Of a DNA stretch of 64,000 nucleotides, positions 26,801 through 39,430 are shown piece by piece. Source of the DNA: Euonymus europaeus (lineage: Eukaryota > Streptophyta > Magnoliopsida > Celastrales > Celastraceae); NCBI GenBank assembly GCA_963580455.1, contig OY756969.1:24710760-24774759 (forward strand), in the 5' to 3' direction. How positions within the stretch are numbered: the first letter of the stretch is position 1; each line of letters begins with the position of its first letter. The notes below the pieces were generated by a model. It made no database searches, had not been told where the DNA came from, and saw only the letters and a list, made by a program, of their open reading frames with translations. Position numbers and translations under genes: made by a program.

Positions 26801-29653
26801 TCAAAATCCGAAACGCCAGGATTGTAGAGCTCAAAAATTAGTGTGAAATCAAGCTAAAAATCACCGAATTCAGAACTCGGAGTCAACGGATATTCATAAA
26901 ACCGTTTACGTAAAGAAACCACATTTCGCGGCTAACTAGGTGAAAGAAGACCTACTAGCCACGAGTTCTGAAATCAAAATACGAAATGCCAGGATTGTAG
27001 AGCTCGAAAAGTAGTGTGAAATCAAGCTAAAAATCACCGAATTCAAAACTCGGAGTCAACGGATATTCATAAAACCGTTTACGTAAAGAAACCACATTTC
27101 GCGGCTAACTAGGTGAAACGAGACCTGCTAGCCACGAGTTCTGAAATCGAAATCGGAAAACCCAAGATTGTAGAGCTCGAAAAGTAGTGTGAAATCAAGC
27201 TAAAAATCACCGAATTCAGAACTCGGAGTCAACGGATATTCATAAAACTGTTTACGTAAAGAAACCACATTTCGCGGCTAACTAGGTGAAACGAGACCTA
27301 CTAGCCACGAGTTCTGAAATCAAAATCCGAAAACCCAGGATTGTAGAGCTCGAAAAGTAGTGTGAAATCAAGCTAAAAATCACCGAATTCAGAACTCGGA
27401 GTCAACGGATATTCATAAAACCGTTTACGTAAAGAAACCACATTTCGCGGCTAACTAGGTGAAACGAGACCTACTAGCCACGAGTTCTGAAATAAAAATC
27501 CGAAACGCCAGGATTGTAGAGCTCGAAAAGTAGTGTGAAATCAAGCTAAAAATCACCGAATTCAGAACTCGGAGTCAACGGATATTCATAAAACCGTTTA
27601 CGTAAAGAAACCACATTTCGCGGCTAACTAGGTGAAACGAGACCTGCTAGCCACGAGTTCTGAAATCGAAATCGGAAAACCCAAGATTGTAGAGCTCGAA
27701 AAGTAGTGTGAAATCAAGCTAAAAATCACCGAATTCAGAACTCGGAGTCAACGGATATTCATAAAACTGTTTACGTAAAGAAACCACATTTCGCGGCTAA
27801 ATAGGTGAAACGAGACCTACTAGCCACGAGTTCTGAAATCAAAATCCGAAAACCCAGGATTGTAGAGCTCGAAAAGTAGTGTGAAATCAAGCTAAAAATC
27901 ACCGAATTCAGAACTCGGAGTGAACGGATATTCATAAAACCGTTTACGTAAAGAAACCACATTTCGCGGCTAACTAGGTGAAATGAGACCTACTAGCCAC
28001 GAGTTCTGAAATAAAAATCCGAAAAGCCAGGATTGTAGAGCTCGAAAAGTAGTGTGAAATCAAGCTAAAAATCACCGAATTCAGAACTCGGAGTCAAAGG
28101 ATATTCATAAAACCGTTTACGTAAAGAAACCACATTTCGCGGCTAACTAGGTGAAACGATACCTACTAGCCACGAGTTCTGAAATCAAAATCCGAAACGC
28201 CAGGATTGTAGAGCTCTAAAAGTAGTGTGAAATCAAGCTAAAAATCACCGAATTCAGAACTCGGAGTCAACGGATATTCATAAAACCGTTTACGTAAAGA
28301 AACCACTTTTCGCGGCTAAATAGGTGAAACGAGACCAACTAGCCACGAGTTCTGAAATCAAAATCCGAAACGCCAGGATTGTAGAGCTCGAAAAGTAGTG
28401 TGAAATCAAGCTAAAAATCACCGAATTCAGAACTCGGAGTCAACGGATATTCATAAAACCGTTTACGTAAAGAAACCACATTTCGCGGCTAACTAGGTGA
28501 AACGAGACCTACTAGCCACGAGTTCTGAAATAAAAATCCGAAATGCCAGGATTGTAGAGCTCGAAAAGTAGTGTGAAATCAAGCTAAAAATCACCGAATT
28601 CAGAACTCGGAGTCAACGGATATTCATAAAACCGTTTACGTAAAGAAACCACTTTTCGCGGCTAAATAGGTGAAACGAGACCAACTAGCCACGAGTTCTG
28701 AAATCAAAATCCGAAACGCTAGGATGGTAGAGCTCGAAAAATAGTGTGAAATCAACCTAAAAATCACCGAATTCAGAACTCGGAGTCAACGGATATTCAT
28801 AAAATCGTTTACGTAAAGAAACCACATTTCGCGGCTAACTAGGTGAAACAAGACCTACTAGCCACGAGTTATGAAATCAAAATCCGAAACGCCAGGATTG
28901 TTGAGCTCGAAAAGTAGTGCGAAATCAAGCTAAAAATCACCGAATTCAGAACTCGGAGTCAACGGATATTCAGAAAACCGTTTACGTAAAGAAACCACAT
29001 TTTGCGGCTAAATAGGTGAATCGAGACCTACTAGCCACGAGTTCTGAAATCAAAATCCGAAACGCCAGGATTGTAGAGCTCGAAAAGTAGTGTGAAATCA
29101 AGCTAAAAATTACCGAATTCAGAACTCGGAGTCAAAGGATATTCATAAAACCGTTTACGTAAAGAAACCACATTTCGCGGCTAACTAGGTGAAACGAGAC
29201 CAACTAGCCACGAGTTCTGAAATCAAAATCCGAAACGCCAGGATTGTAGAGCTCGAAAAGTAGTGTGAAATCAAGCTAAAAATCACCGAATTCAGAACTC
29301 GGAGTCAACGGATATTCATAAAACCGTTTACGTAAAGAAACCACATTTCGCGGCTAACTAGGTGAAACGAGACCTACTAGCCACGAGTTCTGAAATAAAA
29401 ATCCGAAATGCCAGGATTGTAGAGCTCGAAAAGTAGTGTGAAATCAAGCTAAAAATCACCGAATTCAGAACTCGGAGTCAAAGGATATTCATAAAACCGT
29501 TTACGTAAAGAAACCACATTTCGCGGCTAACTAGGTGAAACGAGACCTACTAGCCACGAGTTCTGAAATCAAAATCCGAAACGCCAGGATTGTAGAGCTC
29601 AAAAATTAGTGTGAAATCAAGCTAAAAATCACCGAATTCAGAACTCGGAGTCA
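23896..29653 (+). repeat. 17-monomer tandem duplication (2,941 bp)
   Basis: Copy one (from about 23896) and copy two (about 26837-29653) are offset by exactly 2,941 bases, 17 x 173. Long runs are identical, including the monomer pair at 24830-25021 and 27771-27962. I noticed two substitutions over about 2.8 kb: gaaacaag against gaaagaag (near 24005 and 26946) and agctact against acctact (near 26432 and 29373). The match ends near 29653, where copy two reads caacggat for caaaggat and then cacttttcg for cacatttcg. Such near-identity marks one of the most recent events in the window. Confidence 0.9.
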
Positions 29654-31009
29654 ACGGATATTCATAAAACCGTTTACGTAAAGAAACCACTTTTCGCGGC
29701 TAAATAGGTGAAACGAGACCAACTAGCCACGAGTTCTGAAATCAAAATCCGAAACGCCAGGATTGTTGAGCTCGAAAAGTAGTGCGAAATCAAGCTAAAA
29801 ATCACCGAATTCAGAACTCGGAGTCAACGGATATTCAGAAAACCGTTTACGTAAAGAAACCACATTTTGCGGCTAAATAGGTGAATCGAGACCTACTAGC
29901 CACGAGTTCTGAAATCAAAATCCGAAACGCCAGGATTGTAGAGCTCGAAAAGTAGTGTGAAATCAAGCTAAAAATCACCGAATTCAGAACTCGGAGTCAA
30001 CGGATATTCATAAAATCGTTTACGTAAAGAAAACACATTTTGCGGCTAAATAGGTGAATCGAGACCTACTAGCCACGAGTTCTGAAATCAAAATCCGAAA
30101 TGCCAGGATTGTAGAGCTCGAAAAGTAGTGTGAAATCAAGCTAAAAATCACCGAATTCAGAACTCGGAGTCAAAGGATATTCATAAAACCGTTTACGTAA
30201 AGAAACCACATTTCGCGGCTAACTAGGTGAAACGATACCTACTAGCCACGAGTTCTGAAATCAAAATCCGAAACGCCAGGATTGTAGAGCTCAAAAAGTA
30301 GTGTGAAATCAAGCTAAAAATCACCGAATTCAGAACTCGGAGTCAACGGATATTCATAAAACCGTTTACGTAAAGAAACCACTTTTCGCGGCTAAATAGG
30401 TGAAACGAGACCAACTAGCCACGAGTTCTGAAATCAAAATCCGAAACGCCAGGATTGTTGAGCTCGAAAAGTAGTGCGAAATCAAGCTAAAAATCACCGA
30501 ATTCAGAACTCGGAGTCAACGGATATTCAGAAAACCGTTTACGTAAAGAAACCACATTTTGCGGCTAAATAGGTGAATCGAGACCTACTAGCCACGAGTT
30601 CTGAAATCAAAATCCGAAACGCCAGGATTGTAGAGCTCGAAAAGTAGTGTGAAATCAAGCTAAAAATCACCGAATTCAGAACTCGGAGTCAACGGATATT
30701 CATAAAACCGTTTACGTAAAGAAACCACATTTCGCGGCTAACTAGGTGAAACGGGACCTGCTAGCCACGAGTTCTGAAATCAAAATCTGAAACGCGAGGA
30801 TTGTAGAGCTCGAAAAGTAGTGTGAAATCAAGCTAAAAATCACCGAATTCAGAACTCGGAGTCAACGGATATTCATAAAACCGTTTACGTAGAGAAACCA
30901 CATTTCGCGGCTAACTAGGTGAAACAAGACCTACTAGCCACGAGTTCTGAAATCAAAATCCGAAACGCCAAGATTGTTGAGCTCGAAAAGTAGTGCGAAA
31001 TCAAGCTAA
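29654..31009 (+). repeat. Satellite with a tetramer step
   Basis: Monomers with gattgttgag and gtgcgaaatc occur at 29761 and 30453, 692 bases (4 x 173) apart, each followed by attcagaaaacc, cattttgcgg and gaatcgagacc. The same monomer series is inside both 17-monomer copies (near 25961 and 28902), so this segment reuses that material. Nothing other than satellite is present. Confidence 0.65.
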
Positions 31010-34000
31010 AAATCACCGAATTCAGAACTCGGAGTCAAAGGATATTCATAAAACCGTTTACGTAAAGAAACCACATTTCGCGGCTAACTAGGTGAAACGA
31101 GACCTACTAGCCACGAGTTCTGAAATCAAAATCCGAAACGCCAGGATTGTAGAGCTCGAAAAGTAGTGTGAAATCAAGCTAAAAATCACCGAATTCAGAA
31201 CTCGGAGTCAACGGATATTCATAAAACCGTTTACGTAAAGAAACCACATTTCGCGGCTAACTAGGTGAAACGAGACCTGCTAGCCACGTGTTCTGAAATC
31301 GAAATCTGAAAACCCAGGATTGTAGAGCTCGAAAAGTAGTGTGAAATCAAGCTAAGAATCAACGAATTCAAAACTCGGAGTCAACGGATATTCATAAAAC
31401 CGTTTACGTAAAGAAACCACATTTCGCGACTAACTAGGTGAAACAAGACCTACTAGCCACGAGTTCTGAAATCAAAATACGAAACGCCAGCATTGTAGAG
31501 CTCGAAAATTAGTGTGAAATTATGCTAAAAATCACCGAATTCAGAACTCGGAGTCAACGGATATTCAGAAAACCGTTTAAGTAAAGAAACCACATTTCGC
31601 GACTAAATAGGTGAATCGAGACCTACTAGCAACGAGTTCTGAAATCAAAATCCGAAAACTCTGGATTGTAGAGCTCGAAAAGTAGTGTGAAATCAAGCTA
31701 AAAATCACCGAATTCAGAACTCGGAGTCAACGGATATTCATAAAACCGTTTACGTAAAGAAACCACATTTCGCGGCTAACTAGGTGAAACGAGACCTACT
31801 TGCCACGAGTTCTGAAATCAAAATCCGAAACGCTAGGATTGTAGAGCTCGAAAAGTAGTGTGTAATCAAGCTAAAAATCACCGAATTCAGAACTCGGAGT
31901 CAACGGATATTCATAAAATCGTTTACGTAAAGAAACCACATTTTGCGGCTAAATAGGTGAATCGAGACCTACTAGCCACGAGTTCTGAAATCAAAATCCG
32001 AAATGCCAGGATTGTAGAGCTCGAAAATTAGTGTGAAATCAAGCTAAAAATCAACGAATTCAGAACTCGGAGTCAAAGGACATTCATAAAAATGTTTACG
32101 TAAAGAAACCACATTTCGTGGCTAACTAGGTGAAACGAGACCTACTAGCCCCGAGTTCTGAAATCAAAATCCGAAACACCAGGATTGTAGAGCTCGAAAA
32201 GTAGTGTGAAATCAAGCTAAAAATCACCGAATTCAGAACTCGGAGTCAACGGATATTCATAAAACCGTTTACGTAAAGAAACCACATTTCGCGGCTAACT
32301 ACGTGAAACGAGACCTCCTAGCCACGAGTTCTGAAATCGAAATCCGAAAACCCAGGATTGTAGAACTCGAAAAGTAGTGTGAAATCAAGCTAAAAATCAC
32401 TGAATTCAGAACTCGGAGTCAACGGATATTCATAAAACCGTTTACGTAAAGAAACCACATTTCGCGGCTAACTAGGTGAAACGAGACCTCCTAGCCACGA
32501 GTTCTGAAATCGAAATCCGAAAACCCAGGATTGTAGAACTCGAAAAGTAGTGTGAAATCAAGCTAAAAATCACTGAATTCAGAACTCGGAGTCAACGGAT
32601 ATTCATAAAACGGTTTACGTAAAGAAACCACATTTCGCGGCTAACTAGGTGAAACGAGACCTGCTAGCCACGAGTTCTGAAATCGAAATCCGAAAACCCA
32701 GGATTGTAGAGCTCGAAAAGTAGTGTGAAATCAAGCTAAAAATCACCGAATTCAGAACTCGTAGTCAGCGGATATTCATAAAACCGTTTACGTAAAGAAA
32801 CCACATTTCGCGGCTAAATAGGTGATTCGAGACCTACTTGCCACGAGTTCTGAAATCAAAATCCGAAATGCCAGGATTGTTGAGCTCGAAAAGTAGTGCG
32901 AAATCAATCTAAAAATCACCGAATTCAGAACTCGGAGTCAAAGGATATTCAGAAAACCGTTTAAGTAAAGAAACCACATTTCGCGGCTAAATAGGTGATT
33001 CGAGACCTACTTGCCACGAGTTCTGAAATCAAAATCCGAAATGCCAGGATTGTTGAGCTCGAAAAGTAGTGCGAAATCAATCTAAAAATCACCGAATTCA
33101 GAACTCGTAGTCAAAGGATATTCATAAAATCGTTTACGTAAAGAAACCACATTTCGCGGCTAACTAGGTGAAACGAGACCTACTAGCCACGAGTTCTGAA
33201 ATCAAAATACGAAACGCCAGGATTGTAGATTTCGAAAAGTGGTGTGAAATCAAGCTAAAAATCAGCGAATTCAGAACTCGGAGTCACCGGATATTCATAA
33301 AACCGTTTACGTAAAGAAACGACATTTCGCGGCTAACTAGGTGAAATGAGACCTGCTAGCCACGAGTTCTGAAATCAAAATCCGAAAACCCAGGATTGTA
33401 GAGCTCGAAAAGTAGTGTGAAATCAAGCTAAAAATCACCGAATTCAGAACTCGGAGTCAACGGATATTCATAAAACCGTTTACGTAAAGAAACCACATTT
33501 CGCGGCTAATTAGGTGAAACGAGACCAACTATCCACGAGTTCTGAAATCAAAATCCGAAACGCCAAGATTGTAGAGCTCAAAAAGTAGTGTGAAATCAAG
33601 CTAAAAATCACCGAATTCAGAACTCGGAGTCAACGGATATTCTTAAAACCGTTTACGTAAAGAAACCACATTTCGCGGCTAACTAGGTGAAACGAGACCT
33701 GCTAGCCACTAGTTCTGAAATCGAAATCCGAAAACCCAGGATTGTAGAGCTCGAAAAGTAGTGTGAAATCAAGCAAAAAATCACCGAATTCAGAACTCGG
33801 AGTCAACGGATATTCATAAAACCGTTTACGTAAAGAAACCACATTTCGCGGCTAACTAGGTGAAACAACACCTACTAGCCACGACTTCTGAAATCAAAAT
33901 CCGAAACTCCAGGATTGTTGAGCTCAAAAAGTAGTGCGAAATCAAGCTAAAAATCACCGAATTCAGAACTCGTAGTCAAAGGATATTCATAAAATCGTTT

Positions 34001-35680
34001 ACGTAAAGAAACCACATTTCGCGGCTAACTAGGTGAAACGAGACCTACTAGCCACGAGTTCTGAAATCAAAATACGAAACGCCAGGATTGTAGAGCTCGA
34101 AAAGTAGTGTGAAATCAAGCTAAAAATCACCGAATTCAGAACTCGTAGTCAACGGATATTCATAAAACCGTTTACGTAAAGAAACCACATTTCGCGGCTA
34201 ACTAGGTGAAACGAGACCTGCTAGCCACGAGTTCTGAAATCGAAATCCGAAAACCCAGGATTGTAGAGCTCGAAAAGTAGTGTGAAATCAAGCTAAAAAT
34301 CACCGAATTCAGAACTCGTAGTCAACGGATATTCATAAAACCGTTTACGTAAAGAAACCACATTTCGCGGCTAAATAGGTGATTCGAGACCTACTTGCCA
34401 CGAGTTCTGAAATAAAAATCCGAAACGCCAGGATTGTAGAGCTCGAAAAGTAGTGTGAAATCAAGCTAAAAATCACCGAATTCAGAACTCGGAGTCAACG
34501 GATATTCATAAAACCGTTTACGTAAAGAAACCACATTTCGCGGCTAACTAGGTGAAACGAGACCTACTAGCCACGAGTTCTGAAATCAAAATCCGAAACG
34601 CCAGGATTGTAGAGCTCGAAAAGTAGTGTGAAATCAAGCTAAAAATCACCGAATTCAGAACTCGGAGTCAACGGATATTCATAAAACCGTTTACGTAAAG
34701 AAACCAGATTTCGCGGCTAACTAGGTGAAACGAGTCCTAATAGCCACGAGTTCTGAAATCAAAATCTGAAAAGCGAGGATTGTAGAGCTCGAAAAGTAGT
34801 GTGAAATCAAGCTAAAAATCACCGAATTCAGAACTCGGAGTCAACGGATATTCATAAAATCGTTTACGTAAAGAAACCACATTTCGCGGCTAACTAGGTG
34901 AAACGAGACCTGCTAGCCACGAGTTCTGAAATCGAAATCCGAAAACCCAGGATTGTAGAGCTCGAAAAGTAGTGTGAAATCAAGCTAAAAATCACCGAAT
35001 TCAAAACTCGGAGTCAACGGATATTCATAAAACCGTTTACGTAAAGAAACCACATTTCGCGTCTAACTAGGTGAAACAAGACCTACTAGCCACGAGTTCT
35101 GAAATCAAAATACGAAACGCCAGGATTGTAGAGCTCGAAAATTAGTGTGAAATAATGCAAAAAATCACCGAATTCAGAACTCGGAGTCAACGGATATTCA
35201 TAAAACCGTTTACGTAAAGAAACCACATTTCGCGGCTAACTAGGTGAAACAAGACCTACTAGCCACGAGTTCTGAAATCAAAATCAGAAAAGGCAGGATT
35301 GTTGAGCTCGAAAAGTAGTGTGAAATCAAGCTAAAAATCACCGAATTCAGAACTCGGAGTCAACGGATATTCATAAAACCGTTTACGTAAAGAAACCACA
35401 TTTCGCGGCTAACTAGGTGAAACGAGACCTGCTAGCCACGAGTTCTGAAATCGAAATCCGAAAAGCCAGGATTGTAGAGCTCGAAAAGTAGTGTGAAATC
35501 AAGCTAAAAATCACCGAATTCAGAACTCGGAGTCAAAGGATATTCAGAAAACCGTTTACGTAAAGAAACCACATTTCGCGGCTAAATAGGTGAATCGAGA
35601 CCTACTAGCCACGAGTTCTGAAATAAAAATCCGAAACGCCAGGATTGTAGAGCTCGAAAAGTAGTGTGATATCAAGCTAA
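31010..35680 (+). repeat. 27-monomer block, first copy (4,671 bp)
   Basis: About 31010-34412 matches 35681-39430. The offset is 4,671 bases (27 x 173; gcattgtag at 31490 and 36161). It drops to 4,498 (26 x 173) after about 32460, because this copy has two adjacent nearly identical monomers with gacctcctag and gtagaactcg (near 32310 and 32486) where the second copy has one. Shared rarities are aaattatgct, gcaacgag, aaaactctgg, gacattcataaaaatg, gattcgagacctacttgcc, gtagatttcg and gccactagttc. From about 34413 to 35680 it is ordinary gacctact and gacctgct satellite. Confidence 0.8.
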
Positions 35681-38600
35681 AATTCACCGAATTCAGAACT
35701 CGGAGTCAAAGGATATTCATAAAACCGTTTACGTAAAGAAACCACATTTCGCGGCTAACTAGGTGAAACGAGACCTACCAGCCACGAGTTCTGAAATCAA
35801 AATCCGAAACGCCAGGATTGTAGAGCTCGAAAAGTAGTGTGAAATCAAGCTAAAAATCACCGAATTCAGAACTCGGAGTCAACGGATATTCATAAAACCG
35901 TTTACGTAAAGAAACCACATTTCGCGGCTAACTAGGTGAAACGAGACCTGCTAGCCACGAGTTATGAAATCGAAATCCGAAAACCCAGGATTGTAGAGCT
36001 CGAAAAGTAGTGTGAAATCAAGCTAAAAATCAACGAATTCAAAACTCGGAGTCAACGGATATTCATAAAACCGTTTACGTAAAGAAACCACATTTCGCGG
36101 CTAACTAGGTGAAACAAGACCTACTAGCCACGAGTTCTGAAATCAAAATACGAAACGCCAGCATTGTAGAGCTCGAAAATTAGTGTGAAATTATGCTAAA
36201 AATCACCGAATTCAGAACTCGGAGTCAACGGATATTCAGAAAACCGTTTAAGTAAAGAAACCACATTTCGCGACTAAATAGGTGAATCGAGACCTACTAG
36301 CAACGAGTTCTGAAATCAAAATCCGAAAACTCTGGATTGTAGAGCTCGAAAAGTAGTGTGAAATCAAGCTAAAAGTCACCGAATTCAGAACTCGGAGTCA
36401 ACGGATATTCATAAAACCGTTTACGTAAAGAAACCACATTTCGCGGCTAACTAGGTGAAACGAGACCTACTAGCCACGAGTTCTGAAATCAAAATCCGAA
36501 ACGCTAGGATTGTAGAGCTCGAAAAGTAGTGTGTAATCAAGCTAAAAATCACCGAATTCAGAACTCGGAGTCAACGGATATTCATAAAATCGTTTACGTA
36601 AAGAAACCACATTTTGCGGCTAAATAGGTGAATCGAGACCTACTAGCCACGAGTTCTGAAATCAAAATCCGAAATGCCAGGATTGTAGAGCTCGAAAATT
36701 AGTGTGAAATCAAGCTAAAAATCAACGAATTCAGAACTCGGAGTCAAAGGACATTCATAAAAATGTTTACGTAAAGAAACCACATTTCGTGGCTAACTAG
36801 GTGAAACGAGACCTACTAGCCCCGAGTTCTGAAATCAAAATCCGAAACACCAGGATTGTAGAGCTCGAAAAGTAGTGTGAAATCAAGCTAAAAATCACCG
36901 AATTCAGAACTCGGAGTCAACGGATATTCATAAAACCGTTTACGTAAAGAAACCACATTTCGCGGCTAACTAGGTGAAACGAGACCTCCTAGCCACGAGT
37001 TCTGAAATCGAAATCCGAAAACCCAGGATTGTAGAACTCGAAAAGTAGTGTGAAATCAAGCTAAAAATCACTGAATTCAGAACTCGGAGTCAACGGATAT
37101 TCATAAAACCGTTTACGTAAAGAAACCACATTTCGCGGCTAACTAGGTGAAACGAGACCTGCTAGCCACGAGTTCTGAAATCGAAATCCGAAAACCCAGG
37201 ATTGTAGAGCTCGAAAAGTAGTGTGAAATCAAGCTAAAAATCACCGAATTCAGAACTCGTAGTCAGCGGATATTCATAAAACCGTTTACGTAAAGAAACC
37301 ACATTTCGCGGCTAAATAGGTGATTCGAGACCTACTTGCCACGAGTTCTGAAATCAAAATCCGAAATGCCAGGATTGTTGAGCTCGAAAAGTAGTGCGAA
37401 ATCAATCTAAAAATCACCGAATTCAGAACTCGGAGTCAAAGGATATTCAGAAAACCGTTTAAGTAAAGAAACCACATTTCGCGTCTAAATAGGTGATTCG
37501 AGACCTACTTGCCACGAGTTCTGAAATCAAAATCCGAAATGCCAGGATTGTTGAGCTCGAAAAGTAGTGCGAAATCAATCTAAAAATCACCGAATTCAGA
37601 ACTCGTAGTCAAAGGATATTCATAAAATTGTTTACGTAAAGAAACCACATTTCGCGGCTAACTAGGTGAAACGAGACCTACTAGCCACGAGTTCTGAAAT
37701 CAAAATACGAAACGCCAGGATTGTAGATTTCGAAAAGTGGTGTGAAATCAAGCTAAAAATCAGCGAATTCAGAACTCGGAGTCGCCGGATATTCATAAAA
37801 CCGTTTACGTAAAGAAACCACATTTCGCGGCTAACTAGGTGAAATGAGACCTGCTAGCCACGAGTTCTGAAATCAAAATCCGAAAACCCAGGATTGTAGA
37901 GCTCGAAAAGTAGTGTGAAATCAAGCTAAAAATCACCGAATTCAGAACTCGGAGTCAACGGATATTCATAAAACCGTTTACGTAAAGAAACCACATTTCG
38001 CGGCTAATTAGGTGAAACGAGACCAACTATCCACGAGTTCTGAAATCAAAATCCGAAACGCCAAGATTGTAGAGCTCAAAAAGTAGTGTGAAATCAAGCT
38101 AAAAATCACCGAATTCAGAACTCGGAGTCAACGGATATTCATAAAACCGTTTACGTAAAGAAACCACATTTCGCGGCTAACTAGGTGAAACGAGACCTGC
38201 TAGCCACTAGTTCTGAAATCGAAATCCGAAAACCCAGGATTGTAGAGCTCGAAAAGTAGTGTGAAATCAAGCAAAAAATCACCGAATTCAGAACTCGGAG
38301 TCAACGGATATTCATAAAACCGTTTACGTAAAGAAACCACATTTCGCGGCTAACTAGGTGAAACGAGACCAACTAGCCACGAGTTCTGAAATCAAAATCC
38401 GAAACTCCAGGATTGTTGAGCTCAAAAAGTAGTGCGAAATCAAGCTAAAAATCACCGAATTCAGAACTCGTAGTCAAAGGATATTCATAAAATCGTTTAC
38501 GTAAAGAAACCACATTTCGCGGCTAACTAGGTGAAACGAGACCTACTAGCCACGAGTTCTGAAATCAAAATACGAAACGCCAGGATTGTAGAGCTCGAAA

Positions 38601-39430
38601 AGTAGTGTGAAATCAAGCTAAAAATCACCGAATTCAGAACTCGTAGTCAACGGATATTCATAAAACCGTTTACGTAAAGAAACCACATTTCGCGGCTAAC
38701 TAGGTGAAACGAGACCTGCTAGCCACTAGTTCTGAAATCGAAATCCGAAAACCCAGGATTGTAGAGCTCGAAAAGTAGTGTGAAATCAAGCAAAAAATCA
38801 CCGAATTCAGAACTCGGAGTCAACGGATATTCATAAAACCGTTTACGTAAAGAAACCACATTTCGCGGCTAACTAGGTGAAACAACACCTACTAGCCACG
38901 ACTTCTAAAATCAAAATCAGAAACTCCAGGATTGTTGAGCTCAAAAAGTAGTGCGAAATCAAGCTAAAAATCACCGAATTCAGAACTCGTAGTCAAAGGA
39001 TATTCATAAAATCGTTTACGTAAAGAAACCACATTTCGCGGCTAACTAGGTGAAACGAGACCTACTAGCCACGAGTTCTGAAATCAAAATACGAAACGCC
39101 AGGATTGTAGAGCTCGAAAAGTAGTGTGAAATCAAGCTAAAAATCACCGAATTCAGAACTCGTAGTCAACGGATATTCATAAAACCGTTTACGTAAAGAA
39201 ACCACATTTCGCGGCTAACTAGGTGAAACGAGACCTGCTAGCCACGAGTTCTGAAATCGAAATCCGAAAACCCAGGATTGTAGAGCTCGAAAAGTAGTGT
39301 GAAATCAAGCTAAAAATCACCGAATTCAGAACTCGTAGTCAACGGATATTCATAAAACCGTTTACGTAAAGAAACCACATTTCGCGGCTAAATAGGTGAT
39401 TCGATACCTACTTGCCACGAGTTCTGAAAT
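35681..39430 (+). repeat. 27-monomer block, second copy with an added trimer
   Basis: Repeats 31010-34412. Relative to the first copy it lacks one gacctcctag monomer and carries an extra trimer: gccactagttc occurs at 38202 and 38721, 519 bases apart, with the gcaaaaaatcacc monomer following each time. After that the offset to copy one becomes 5,017 (29 x 173), seen at gattcga 34381 and 39398. Small substitutions are also present, for example gcgtctaaat (near 37482) and aaaattg (near 37625). The whole-monomer indels date local unequal exchanges to after the large duplication. Confidence 0.8.
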
